Shown: one piece after another, positions 44,501 to 54,900 of the stretch
Layout of the letters: each line of letters begins with the position of its first letter
How positions within the stretch are numbered: the stretch's first letter is position 1
NCBI RefSeq assembly: GCF_964199755.1
Contig: NC_133907.1
Location: forward strand, 5,275,001-5,339,000
From: Larus michahellis
Lineage: Eukaryota > Chordata > Aves > Charadriiformes > Laridae
DNA length: 64,000 nucleotides
Direction: 5' to 3'
The notes under the pieces: generated by a model
The model's database searches: none
What the model was told of the DNA's origin: nothing
What the model saw: the letters and a program-made list of their open reading frames with translations, nothing else
Made by a program: the position numbers and the translations under genes

Positions 44501-45472
44501 ACGTGACGGGAAAGCCGATCATCACCAGGAACAGGCTCGGGGGCACCGTGAGCCTGAAGGGGTGAGTCCCCAGCCCCATGCTGAGTCTGGCCTCCCCATG
44601 GATGTCCCCAGAGAGCTCCCCCCATTCCCCACCTCCAGCCTTTTGCCCCCTCAGGTCCTGTATTGCCTGCTCAGACCAGACCCCCCGCACCCTGCCCCGA
44701 GCTCTTGGCCATGACCACTGCCCCGGCACTTGTACCCTGGCAAGGTCCTCAGCTGGACTTGCTCTGCCGGGCTCCCAGCCCTGCCATGGAGCTCAGCCCA
44801 TCCCTGCCCCAGGAGGGGACAGTCCCCGTCCCCATACCTGTCTCTCACCCTGCTCTTGCCCTTCAGGCTCAGCGTGGAGCAGGTGACGTCGCATGTGGGC
44901 CCAGTGGAGGTAAGCGGCCATGCTGGGGGCACGATGGGGCAGCCAAGGGGACCCTCACGCTCCACACCAGCCTGGCAGTGGGGTCGGGGATTGCCTGGGG
45001 GCATGGGTTTTGGGGGTGCTGTGGACCCTGTGCAAGGCCCGCATGGGTGCAGCCCTGGCAGGGGACCTGAGCCCTGCCTGCGCCGCGGCCCCCTCTGCCT
45101 GCCCCACACTGGGCTCAGGGGTCTGTCCATCCCGCAGGTGAAGAGGCTGGAGAACCTGCTGAAGTTCGCGCTGTGGCTTTTCGGGGTGCCCTGGGCAAAC
45201 AGTGAGTGCTGTCCCCATCCTGTCCCCAATCCCCAACCCCCCCCCCGCCCATCTGCCCCCCTCACACTCTGCTCTCCCTGCAGAGCGTCTCCAGGCCGGC
45301 ATCCCCCTGCCCACCCCGCACGGCCTCAGTCTGCTCAACCCCCGGATCTCGCTGCAGGAGGTGGGTGCTGCCACTGTCCCCTCACCCCGGTGCCCCCCAC
45401 ATCCCCCATGTCCCCCCCTCTCACCCCGTCTCCCCACAGGGCTTCATGCTCATCGCCACAGACCTGCAGTAG
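41547..45472 (+). CDS. BPI/LBP-family lipid-binding secreted protein
   Basis: Fifteen exons: 41547-41703, 41877-41991, 42106-42234, 42334-42489, 42609-42672, 42789-42849, 43017-43108, 43202-43414, 43535-43594, 44095-44262, 44494-44561, 44867-44909, 45138-45201, 45284-45360 and 45440-45472. All are in frame and encode 499 residues. A signal peptide (core WLCLLLLLTACVPAAG) precedes TNPGIKARLTRRAL, which aligns with the mature start of BPI. Cys170 and Cys209 match the conserved disulfide of the N-terminal lipid-binding barrel. The C-terminal barrel has AFVVLPNATR and ends PLPTPHGLSLLNP, GFMLIATDLQ, as in BPI/LBP. Length and exon count are those of full two-barrel members. BPI/LBP relatives bind lipopolysaccharide and other lipids; the ligand here is unknown. 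Sequons include NLT, NDS, NIS, NAT and NVT. I cannot assign it to BPI, LBP, BPIFC or an avian-specific member, so I give no symbol. It sits alone, outside the usual BPIF cluster. Confidence 0.9.
42022..42058. repeat. Short (CCCCAT)n tract in intron 2 of the BPI-like gene
   Basis: Runs of TCCCCATCCCCATCCCCAT in the 114-bp intron between exons 2 and 3. Confidence 0.7.
43605..43950. repeat. GGGATGCAGG minisatellite in intron 9 of the BPI-like gene
   Basis: About 345 bp of irregular tandem units such as GGGATGGGATGCAGGTGGGA and GGGACACAGGATG. They fill most of this 500-bp intron. Confidence 0.8.
44330..44450. repeat. GCTGGGTGATG minisatellite in intron 10 of the BPI-like gene
   Basis: Tandem GATGCTGGGTGATG / GCAATGCTGGGTGATGGTGG units over about 120 bp, a different unit from the array in the previous intron. 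Confidence 0.75.
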
Positions 45473-45477
45473 AAGTC

Positions 45478-45605
45478 AAAGAATCACAGACTCATAGAAT
45501 CATAGAATCTTCATGGTTGGAAAGGACCTTTGAGGTCGAGTCCTGAGACCAGCAGCTGCGTGGGAACCTACCAGCCCCCCATGAACCGTGTCCCCATCAC
45601 CATCC
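45478..45605 (-). mobile_element. CR1 LINE 3'-end fragment, antisense, inside the BPI-like 3' UTR
   Basis: TCATAGAATCATAGAATC followed by GGTTGGAAAGGACCTTTGAGG is the reverse complement of the CR1 3' end (…AAGGTCC..TTCCAACC…ATTCTATGATTCTATG). Weaker CR1-like wording (CCCATGAACCGTGTCCC) continues to about 45605. It is heavily 5'-truncated. It starts only about 6 bp after the stop codon of the BPI-like gene. Confidence 0.85.
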
Positions 45606-45713
45606 TGCTGGCAGCCAGGGATGAGCCAGTGCCATCGGGATCCCATGGCCGGCAGAGCCACCCAGCCGTGGGACCCACTGACCCCACCACTTGCTGGGGG
45701 CTTCTCAGCAAAC

Positions 45714-45719
45714 ATTAAA
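45714..45719 (+). terminator. Poly(A) signal of the BPI-like gene (ATTAAA)
   Basis: ATTAAA in CAAACATTAAAGCC, 242 bp after the stop codon and downstream of the CR1 fragment. Confidence 0.65.
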
Positions 45720-45729
45720 GCCGGGAGTG

Positions 45730-46530
45730 TGGCTCAGCCTGGTGTGGCGTGTGATGCTTGGGGACACCCCCCTGCCGCGGCCGGGTCCCCCAGGCAGGGT
45801 CCCATTCCCGGCTCCGTGCTGGGGCATGGCCGAGTCCCCGGCAGCGTGGGGTCCCGTCGGGATCACAGGGGTGTGGGGGGCTCGGGGGGGGGGGGGCTGG
45901 TGGCTTTCGGGGACCGGGGGCGACACCCCAAATCCTCGTGCCTGTGCTGGCCACGCGGTTGCCCTCCAACGGCCCCAGCAGTGGCCGCTGCGGCGGCGGC
46001 TCGGCGGCAGCTTCCCCCGTCGCCCACGGGATGGTGCTCGTGTCCGTGGGCTCCCACCGCCTCCCGCGGGCCCGGGGCCAGGCCCCGCTCTCTCCCCGCC
46101 GCTGCCCGCCCCTTCCCATCCCGACACCGCCCCGCCCGGCCCCTGCGCACCCCGGAGGGGATGATGCGGGGGGGGGGTCGTGGGGAAGGCTGAGCCGCAA
46201 AAACAGTGGTGCCCCATCCTGCCGGGGTGTGGGGTTCAAACCATGCCGACATGAGCCTCCCCCCCCCCCCGCAAAAGAGAAGGTGGGGTTGGGGGGAGCT
46301 TTCCCCTTTTCCCAGCTCAGTGGGGGCGAGGGGCAGCCCTGGGAACGCTGGGGCGGGGGCTGTGACAGCCAGCGAGGCACCCACTGGGACGCCGGGGGCT
46401 GCGGGCCCCTGCTCGCCTCACTCCGACGTGGCTGTGGATGCTCCTTCTGCCCGGCTCCCTGCCGGTGCTGAGCCCACAGACCCAAAACCAGCCCCCCCCA
46501 GCCCAGCTAAAAGCCTGGACTGGGCTCTCC
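45730..46530. other. GC-rich spacer between the BPI-like gene and the plus-strand CR1, no gene seen
   Basis: CpG-rich sequence with G10 (about 45885), C-runs and GC-box words around 45960-46190. No start codon with a recognisable protein follows on either strand. It could be an unassigned CpG island. Confidence 0.45.
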
Positions 46531-46539
46531 AGCCCGATC

Positions 46540-46850
46540 GACGAGGACTTGGGGGGGGTCTACAGGAGGGATTCTTTATGAGGGAGTGGAGCGATAGACC
46601 GAGGGTTAATGGTTTTAAACTGAAAGAGGGGAGATTTAGATGAGATACTAAGGTGAAATTCTTTGCCCCAGGCCCAGGTTGCCCAGAGAAGCTGTGGCTG
46701 CCCCATCCCTGGAGGGGTTCAAGGTCAGGTTGGACGGGGCTTGGCGCAGCCTGGTCTGGTGGGAGGTGTCCCTGCCCAGGGCAGGGGGTGGCACTGGGTG
46801 ATCTTTAAGGTCCCTTCCAACCCAAGCCATTCTGATTCAATGATTCTGTG
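46540..46850 (+). mobile_element. CR1 LINE 3' fragment, sense
   Basis: Contains the classic CR1 words in order: GGTTTTAAACTGAAAGAGGGG, GAGATTTAGAT, AAATTCTTTGCC, CCAGGTTGCCCAGAGAAGCT, CCATCCCTGGAGGGGTTCAA and AAGGTCCCTTCCAACCCAAG. It ends in the degenerate tail CCATTCTGATTCAATGATTC TGTG. About 310 bp, truncated at its 5' end as most CR1 copies are, with a short internal loss before CCCAGGTTGCC. This is strong evidence for a bird, or at least a sauropsid, genome. Confidence 0.95.
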
Positions 46851-47068
46851 ACACAGGAGCCTGCACCTGGTGAGAAGTGGACGGAACAGGCAGGGGATCT
46901 GCCCCGATACTGCCTGTGATGGAGACAGGCAGCCATGTCCTCCTCCATGCCCAAACAGGCAGCACCTCATCACGCCAACCCTACCCAGCACCATCCCCTT
47001 GGGGACAACAGCAACGCACCCAGAGCACCCCAACCCTTCTCCCAGGCAAGGAGATGATCTGTCCCCCT

Positions 47069-47138
47069 CCATCCATCCATCCATCCATCCATCCATCCAT
47101 CCATCCATCCATCCATCCATCCATCCATCCATCCATCC
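47069..47138. repeat. (CCAT)n microsatellite
   Basis: An uninterrupted array of about 17 CCAT units, 84 bp beyond the BCL2L1 poly(A) signal. Likely length-polymorphic. Confidence 0.98.
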
Positions 47139-47221
47139 TGCTGAAGGCAGCTCATGCCCATATCACCCCCCGCCACTGTGCCCACAAAGACCACAGCACC
47201 ATCAGCAGCTTCAATGACAAG

Positions 47222-48845
47222 TTTATTAGTGGACACCTCCACCTGCAAACTGAAGCGTTCAACGGGCTAATGCTAATCCTCGCACTCCCCACGTAGGATC
47301 CTATATGGGGAGTGCGAGTCCGTGCTCGGTGGCCAGACGGGACCCCCCAGGAGCCTCCGGTCCCCGTCCCCCCCCCCCCCCCCCCAACCTCCATCCCACC
47401 TTGGCCTTTGCAGGGAGCACGGCCCCACACATAAATACGGACAGACAAGATAACAAAAATAGCATTAAGAGTATTCACAAATGAATTAAAAACTACTCGG
47501 ATATGTACAGCAGAGCGTGGGCGGTATGTACACAGACAAGCCCGCCTGGACAGCTGGGTCTGCCGGTGGTGGTCTCCGAAGGACGAGGGGTTATTTTTGA
47601 AGCTAATTTCAGCTCAAAGCCTGGAGGTCCCATGCCCCAGTGGCAGCAGGAGCAGCGCGGGGAGCGGGGGGAAGCCAGACACCTCTGCCACTGCACACAC
47701 CCGTCACAGCCATGCCACGGGGACAGGGATCTGCCTGTGCTCTGGGGACCGGCAGCAACCAGGGCAGTGCAGGAGAAGCCAGCGGCTCCTGCTGTCCCCA
47801 AAGAGGCTTCCCGGTGGTAGGGACGGCTCTCAGCCTCCCCGGGCTCGCTCACCCACTACCCCCATGGACTGGCCGTGGTGGGGCTGCTGCCACTCCAGTG
47901 AAGGGCAGGAGCATCGCTCCCCCCGCCCCTTCCACCCCAGCAAAGTCTCTGTTCCTGCACTTGCTGGATGCCATGGCTCCAGCCCTCTGCAGAGCCCCTT
48001 CTGCCAGCGCAGGGCCCAAGGAAAGCTCTCTCCTCCCTCGTCTGCCTTCTTCCTTTGCCAGCCCGGAGGAGCAGGTGTGGGGAGGGATGTGCACAGCCCC
48101 ACAGCAATCTACATTCAGAGGGAGGAGGAGGAAGAGGAGGAGGATCTCTTCCAGCCGGGCACAACCCTCGGCCTCACACATCATCCTCGCCCGAGACTCC
48201 CAGCAGCTGATGTCTGGGGTGAAAGGGGCTCAGAGGATGACAGGAGCGCAGAGCTCCTTGCCCCCAACCTCTGCCTCTTCCTCCTGGCTCCCACCCACCA
48301 CAGGGATGAACTCTGCCCGGAGGAAGCGGGGACGGGACAGGGATGCTGCAGGGAAGCTCCATCCCATTCTGCAGCCTGCCTCTTCCCAGGGCCTGAGCAT
48401 GCCGGAGACGGGGGCACGGAGCCTATACCCTTGCTCTGGCTGGGGAACCTTATATTAGTGACACATCTACACACACGCACGCACTCACACATGCAAAAAT
48501 AAGTCTGTTTATTTTCTTGAAAGTGATCTAGAGGACCCTGCAGGCTGGGGACACTTTCTATCCAGTACTCTCCCCGGCTGCCTGGATCTTCCCAGCGCTG
48601 GGAGCTGTTGCCTGAAGTGCTGCATTGGTCTCAGCGCCTTTTAAAACACAACGGAACGGTAAATAAGAGGAGGCTACGATAAAAGGAGCTGGCGGCACGA
48701 GGGAGAAAGCTCCGTGGAGCGGGGCGCTCGCCCGGGAGTTGGAGGAGCTGCCCCCCGCGCCGGTGACGGTGCTCGGGAGCGGAGTGTAGTGGATGTGGTG
48801 GTGAAGGCGTGGTCGTCCTGGCGACGGGGGGGACTCGGCGGTGGG
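47222..48845 (-). other. BCL2L1: BCL2L1 3' UTR and poly(A) signal
   Basis: On the minus strand the first good poly(A) hexamer at a sensible distance is AATAAA at 47227-47222, giving a 3' UTR of about 1.6 kb. A second AATAAA (plus-strand TTTATT near 48506) could produce a short form. A C-run of about 18 bases at 47371-47386 becomes a G-run in the mRNA. A GGA-rich patch (plus strand, 48118-48150) lies in the middle. Confidence 0.65.
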
Positions 48846-48983
48846 TCACTTGCGGCTCAGCAGGGATCCCAGCAGAAGCACTCCTGCCACTGTCGCCCCG
48901 GTCAGGAGCCATTTGTTGAAGGTCTCCTGGCCCTTCCTCACCTCGGCAGCAGCATCGTTCCCATAGAGGTCCACAAACCGCTC
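48846..48983 (-). CDS. BCL2L1: BCL2L1 (BCL-xL), last coding exon
   Basis: After the acceptor TCTTCCCACAG the exon encodes 45 residues. It begins ERFVDLYGNDAAAEVRKGQE and ends in the tail anchor WLLTGATVAGVLLLGSLLSRK, then TGA at 48848-48846. This is the end of the BH2 region plus the mitochondrial outer-membrane anchor of BCL-xL, the anti-apoptotic BCL2 relative that sequesters BAX/BAK and BH3-only proteins. The positive SRK ending after the hydrophobic stretch is the mitochondrial targeting feature. The intron before this exon sits at the family position (just after the GGW of BH2). The large exon carrying BH4, BH3 and BH1 is not in the window and must lie beyond 64000. Confidence 0.97.
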   Translation of the reverse strand, partial: ERFVDLYGNDAAAEVRKGQETFNKWLLTGATVAGVLLLGSLLSRK

Positions 48984-51900
48984 CTGTGGGAAGAGAGAAG
49001 CAGTGAGTAGAGGGGTGGGAGTGCAGCACAGAGACCATCTCTGACGCTTTCTGGGGCTCCTTCCTCTTCCACGGGAAGGGGCAGGAAGGCTGCTGGGCTC
49101 CTGCTGGCAGGAAAGCGGTGGTGGGGACCAGGCGGATGACAGACGCCTTGTGCTTCCTCGCTCTGAATCACGCACAGAGGGCGATGGGGGAAGCACAGGA
49201 CCAGTCATGAGAAAAGTGGATGCCAGAAAGGATTTGCACGGAGAATACAACGCGGGCAGGGCAGGAGATGCATCACGTGCTCTAGGCTCTCTAAAATTAG
49301 CATCGAAGTGTGATAGAAATCATTGCAGCAGGAAAACGCTGGGCTTTATTCCATGGCCGAGGCCTGGGGGAGCGGAAGCAGGGTTGGTGCCCACGGCTGC
49401 GGCAGGAGCCCACACCTCACATCCCCCTCGCCGTTTTTGGGTCCAAAGCAGAGCCTCCCACCTCTCTCTCCCCAGAGCCGCATCCCAGCAAGACAAGCTC
49501 TCATGTCCTGGCTATCACAGGTTACTCCACAGCATGATGTGGATTTTGCGAATCCCTGCGGCGAAGGCAGACCACTTTGGGTTCGCGAAACTCCTGCCTA
49601 CCCCCTGGCTTCGGGAGAGCGGGCCAAGCACGAGGCCCAGCCAGGAATGCAGTCACTCCGGCCCAGCTTGTCCGAGCAGGCCACCTCCAGTCCTTCACCT
49701 GCAGCAGCCAGAGCTGGTCAGATTCAGCAGAGCCATTGCGCAGCAAACGGCCACAGGGAGGCATGTGATGGGGCTGGGGACAGATTGTCATGGCCTAGGA
49801 TGAGGGGAGACGGAGGGCAGAGAGAGAGAAGACCACCAGAGCTGAACTGCTCCTGAGAAGAGGCTCTCAGAGAGCACATCTGCCCCCTGCGCCCGTGCAG
49901 CACCCCCACGGCACGATGTCACCCCTCCTGCTCCCTTGGGCACCCAGGGACCTCAGACCACCATGAGAATAGCTCATGTCCCCAGGCCACACACACCAGA
50001 GGGAAGGAGGGATCCATGGGCAGGCAACATGAAACTGAGAACTTTACGCCCCAGCAGCTCCCAGGTTTATCAGGGCTGAGCAGGAGCGCTGGGGCTAGAG
50101 GGAGCTGGAGCTGCGAGCTCAGGGATCGCCAGCAGCTCAGAGCGCTGGACACCTCGGCGTCAGAAGGGGTTTGACGTTGTCGCATCTTGAGCCCATCTTC
50201 CCGGCAAGGTCCCCTGTTCCCTGATAAGTGAATGCAGTTCCAGTAACCCGGCTGCTCTGGGAAAGCAGAGATAAGCCCAGCTGACGCTGTGCTTGTGTCA
50301 TGCCTCACCATGGCCTCCCTGGGGGCAGAGGCAGCATCCCTGCCTGCCTGGGTCTGGCAGCTCTGCCCCTAAGATGCCTCCCATGCCTGCCCCACAGGAC
50401 CTGCGGGGGGTTTGGTGCCCGGATCATGGCTGGGATAGAGAGGGTCTTTAGGCAGGTGCCTCTCCATGACTTGTGGATACACGGTGCCATTCCCCTGGCT
50501 CCCCCAAAACAGCCCCATCACGGTCACAGCTTGCAAGGTATCTCCTCGTCTTGACACAAGATCAAGCTCACTCACAACTTTTCACAGCAAAGTGTGCAAC
50601 AGATAGGCACACTCGCTTCCAGGGAGCTGGGCTGTGTCCCTCTCCTCGGCCACAGGTATCCCCACCACAGGGGATCAGGTACTTGAACAACCACCCAGGT
50701 GAGGTGGCAGCTCAGCACCCACCTCTGCCCCACCAAAGCTCTTCTCTGCCTTACACCAAACACCGTCTCCAGCATCTCCCAACTCCCCCGGCTGCCTTTC
50801 ACACCCCCTCGACCATGAGGAGGTATCAGCAGACCAGGGGGCAGGGCACTGGGACAACAGGGACTTTGCTAACTCACCCTGGGGCACGTCACTGCTGCTG
50901 CCTCACTCAGAGCGCTCTCCGGGGATGTGACAACCGTCCCCGTGACTCCCACCACCCACACAGAGTGGCAGAAGGCAGCTCGCTTCCCACCGGCCCTGCC
51001 AGCTGGCACAGGCTCCGCGGAGGTGGTGTGTTGCACCCCAGCCCTACAGGAACGGGCAGGACGGCGGCTCACATGCGGGTTGCCATCCAGGGAGAAAGGT
51101 GAGGGCTGCCGCCCACTCCCAGCCCCTCTGCCCGGCCGCCTGCCCAGGTGATGGCCATGGAAATAGTGGAAACATCCTGCAGGGACGTGCTGCAGGAGAG
51201 GGATGAGAGCCCAAACCCAGGGAAGGGATATTTTTAATTATGGCACAGGAAATCCCTCTGCTGATAGGTGGTGACAAGCAGCGGAGCGGTGACAGAGCTC
51301 AGCACGCAGTACGCAGGCTGGCACAGATAGAGGGCAGAAGGGAACTGGGGCAGAATACACGAACTTGTCCAAAAACAGCCACTGTGGAGTGCCTCCACCA
51401 CCCCTACAACATCCCTCTGTACCAGGGCCCTCATCCCTGGGGAAGGTCCTTCCCTTGGAAGTATGTCCCAGCCGTGCACCCACAGCACCCGATGCTGCGG
51501 GAGCGCCCAGTGGGAGGAGGGAGGTTACGCCCCTCATGATGCATTCCTCAGAAAAAGCCACTTTGCTCGGGGATTCAGTAAGGCCTGCCCCATGGAGCCC
51601 CACACATCTCTCTGCAGGCTCCTCATGACCCATGGGAGGGGACGTCCCCACCGTCCCCAGGAAGGCTGCCGAGGTGGAAGGGGCTGCAGAGTCACCTGGC
51701 GTCCCCGCAGGGCTGGCAGTGGGGCAGGCACCACGAGAGGGCCCCCACAGCCAGGGCAGGGAGCTGGGGAGGGCTGGCAGCCGAGCCCTGGTGCTGCCTT
51801 CTCCACGGTATGTCCCGCCGAGCTTGGGGAAAGGCAGTTCCAAGAAGCATGTTTTGAAGCCCTTACTTCTAAGAAAAGGAAGTGTTTGCTGAACAAGAGA

Positions 51901-54900
51901 TAAATGGCATACGGTGAACCGAGAGCTATCGGGTGCTACAGATGGAGAAGAGCACGACAAGAGCCCCGCACGGGCAGGGAGGGGACACGAGCCCCTCTCG
52001 TTCCCCTGGGGACGGAGCAGCAGCTGCTGGAGATGAAGCTGGGGGCTGTGGGAGACTCGGGAGGACAGTGCCTTGCCCTTCCTCAGGGAAACCATCCCCA
52101 GGAGGTTGCAATAGCTCAGCCCCTACCCAACTGTGATCCCAGATGTGTCCCCTGGGAATGGCAATCCCAGACCAGAGGGAGTGGGAAAACAGGCAGAAGT
52201 GTCCTCCCGCCCCATCCTTGGGGTGGGTTGAAGGTTAGGGAAAGGCAGCTTGCTCAGTTCCCACACCGCCCCGGGCCCCGGCTGCTCTGCACCTGAAGCC
52301 CAGCACTCCCAGTACCGATTCTGACCTCTCTGGCTTGGTGTTTGGGATCTCAGGCTTGCCCAGACACGTCCAGATATTTCTGGCCTCCCCCAGTCACCTT
52401 TATCTGAGAGGAAATATTTGGAATTCCTGAGTAGCTCCCAAGGACTATGGTAGCAACAGCACGTCAGTGTCTCAACCGCCCTCTCCGTGTGCCCGTGGGC
52501 CTCTTCCACCCCAGAGAGGACAGGCTGTTCCACCACCGAACACCCGTCACATCCCCTTCCCCACCCCGGGTAAGACACGTCCGAGAGGAGGATGCTCTGG
52601 GGCAGGCGAGGAGGAAGCAGCAAGAGGTTATGCATATGCAAAAGGCAATCGCCCGGCTCTGCCTCTCCTCCCCCAGCGCTGGGGAAGGACACAACGTTTT
52701 CTTGCTGGAGTCTAAACCAGCACTTGCTGGGGGGGACGACTTCCCTCCAGCTGCACGGGCTGCTTGCAGGAGACAGAGGACCTGGAGATCCAGACTCCAC
52801 CGGTGCCCACCACCTCACAGGGCAGGGAGGTTCTGCAGTGCCAAAGGCTCTGGAGGCACCTGCAGCGCCCCAAACTGCAACCCACCACCGGGGAAGACGC
52901 AGCAGCCATTTAAACACTGCCCAGCCATACACAACACTGCGGCAGAGAGAAAAGAGGAGTAGGTCTGACCCAAAGTGCTCTATGTTGGATGGCAGAGCAA
53001 ACTAATTAAGCACAAGGTCTGGCTGACACAGTGTTGACATCCTAGCCTGGAAATCAGAAGGGGAAGACGCAGAGTTTCAGCCTCTTGCTGGTAGCCACCC
53101 CCAGAGGTTCAGCTGGTTTCATTCACCAGCGCTGCCCAAGCAGCTCCCCCCGGCCAAGCGGGAGGGAGAACAGTTGCCATTCAGGGCATGCAGAGCAGAG
53201 TAGAGCGGGTTCCTCTTTCAAGATAAGCCCCAACTCTGGAGGAAAGAGGATTCAGTAAACGACACTGAACCTTGAGGGCAGGTGAAGGAAGCAGATGTGG
53301 GCAATGAATCCCCATCTGGTCTCTCTTAAGCCAGGGGTAGAGTGGGAAGGGGAGGGTGCTGGCCGCTGGGAAGGGCAGAGTTTGGGTGCTCAAAGCTTCC
53401 CTTGCACAGGGAGGTGAAGGGTATGGAGGTCACTGAGACACCGGTACGAAGCTCTGATAACCAGCAGAGAAGAGACAGGCTTTACCCAGACTATTCATAG
53501 TGAACCAGCGTCACTCGGTCCAACTTCGACAGGGAGAATCTGCCTCCAGCAGGAGCTACACCCCTGACACCCAGCCAGCCTGTCTCCGAGACAGACACCC
53601 ACAGCAACCAGCTCTGCATGTACAAAAGCCTTTCTCACACAAGGATCTTAATGTGTTTTATCAAAAATTAGTTGGTTTTCCAGCCCCCCCCGTGGAATAA
53701 GTCAACATCATTCCCAGACAGATCAACAGAGGTGCAGAGCAGTTAAATGCTTTGCCTAGAGTTGCATACGAGCCAGCAGCATGAGCCACAGCGTCTGACT
53801 CCCAATCCATGCATGCTTGTCACGAGGCAATGTTTCACTTGAAAACAAGGCTGTTTCTGTTATACCTTCGCCGTAACTACAGCTGTGTTACTGCTAAGAG
53901 GTCTAACACCAATCGCCGGCCAGGAGTGGAGTCATCTGGATGACCAGACATTTGTTAATGAGATGCTGGGAACAGTTTTGTGCTGAGCAGTGAGACAAGC
54001 ATGGAAAAAAAAGAAAGGCAGCAGCTCAGCGCCGACCTCAACAAAGCCCTGCATCGACAGCAACCTGCTCCCAGAGCCCCTTCGGGCTGCCAGCTCACCA
54101 CATGGGACTGGCATATGTGAACCTGGAGGTGAAGCACAGAGGGGAAAAGGCAGCTGAGATCTTTCAGAAAAAAAGAAAACGTAAATATTCCCAAAGGCTG
54201 CCACTAGGATCCTGTAAACACAGCTCAGCCGGTCCCTACACACTATGAAAGTGGAAGAGACATCCCGGAGGCCCTCCCCTTGCCCTTGTCCCCCAGACAC
54301 TGCATCCATGTGTGGCCCTGACCATCCCCAGCCCTGTCTGAAGCCCAGGCCTGAAATGAGGGCAGCAGGGACACCGAGCGTGCCTGCGCCAGTCACACAG
54401 TACTGCCTGCGGTATCGGGACTGGAGGTCAATGTGACCCCCCGGACCTGGCAGCATGCCAAGGAAACATGTCATCCTAGGCAGAGGGGTCTCCGAGCTTT
54501 TCCACATCCTCAGCTTCACCCCTCTGGTCCCCACCTGCACCCTGGGCCAGCCTGGTATGGGGTGGGGAAGGGGCTCTGGGGACAGCACACTCGCAGGTGC
54601 AAATGCTCCAGAGACCCAGCTCTAACTGTTATGCAAATGATGACCTCCAGGGAAGCAGCTGCTGATCTCCATGACAATGGCAGGGAATGCCACCAGCCCA
54701 GCTGCCTCTCCTGTCTCTCCTGCCCTGGGAGCGGGCACCAGGGTGCTGCAGGCGCTGGGGTGTTGCCCCTGCCCAAGCTCCAGGGCTCTTCGTGCAGAGA
54801 AACCCGCAACCCTGAGGGACGCAGCCATAAATTCAAAAAGGTTCATTAAATAAGCACATCCCCACCTCCCCACACACGTTGGGCTGCACCATGCGGGGAG

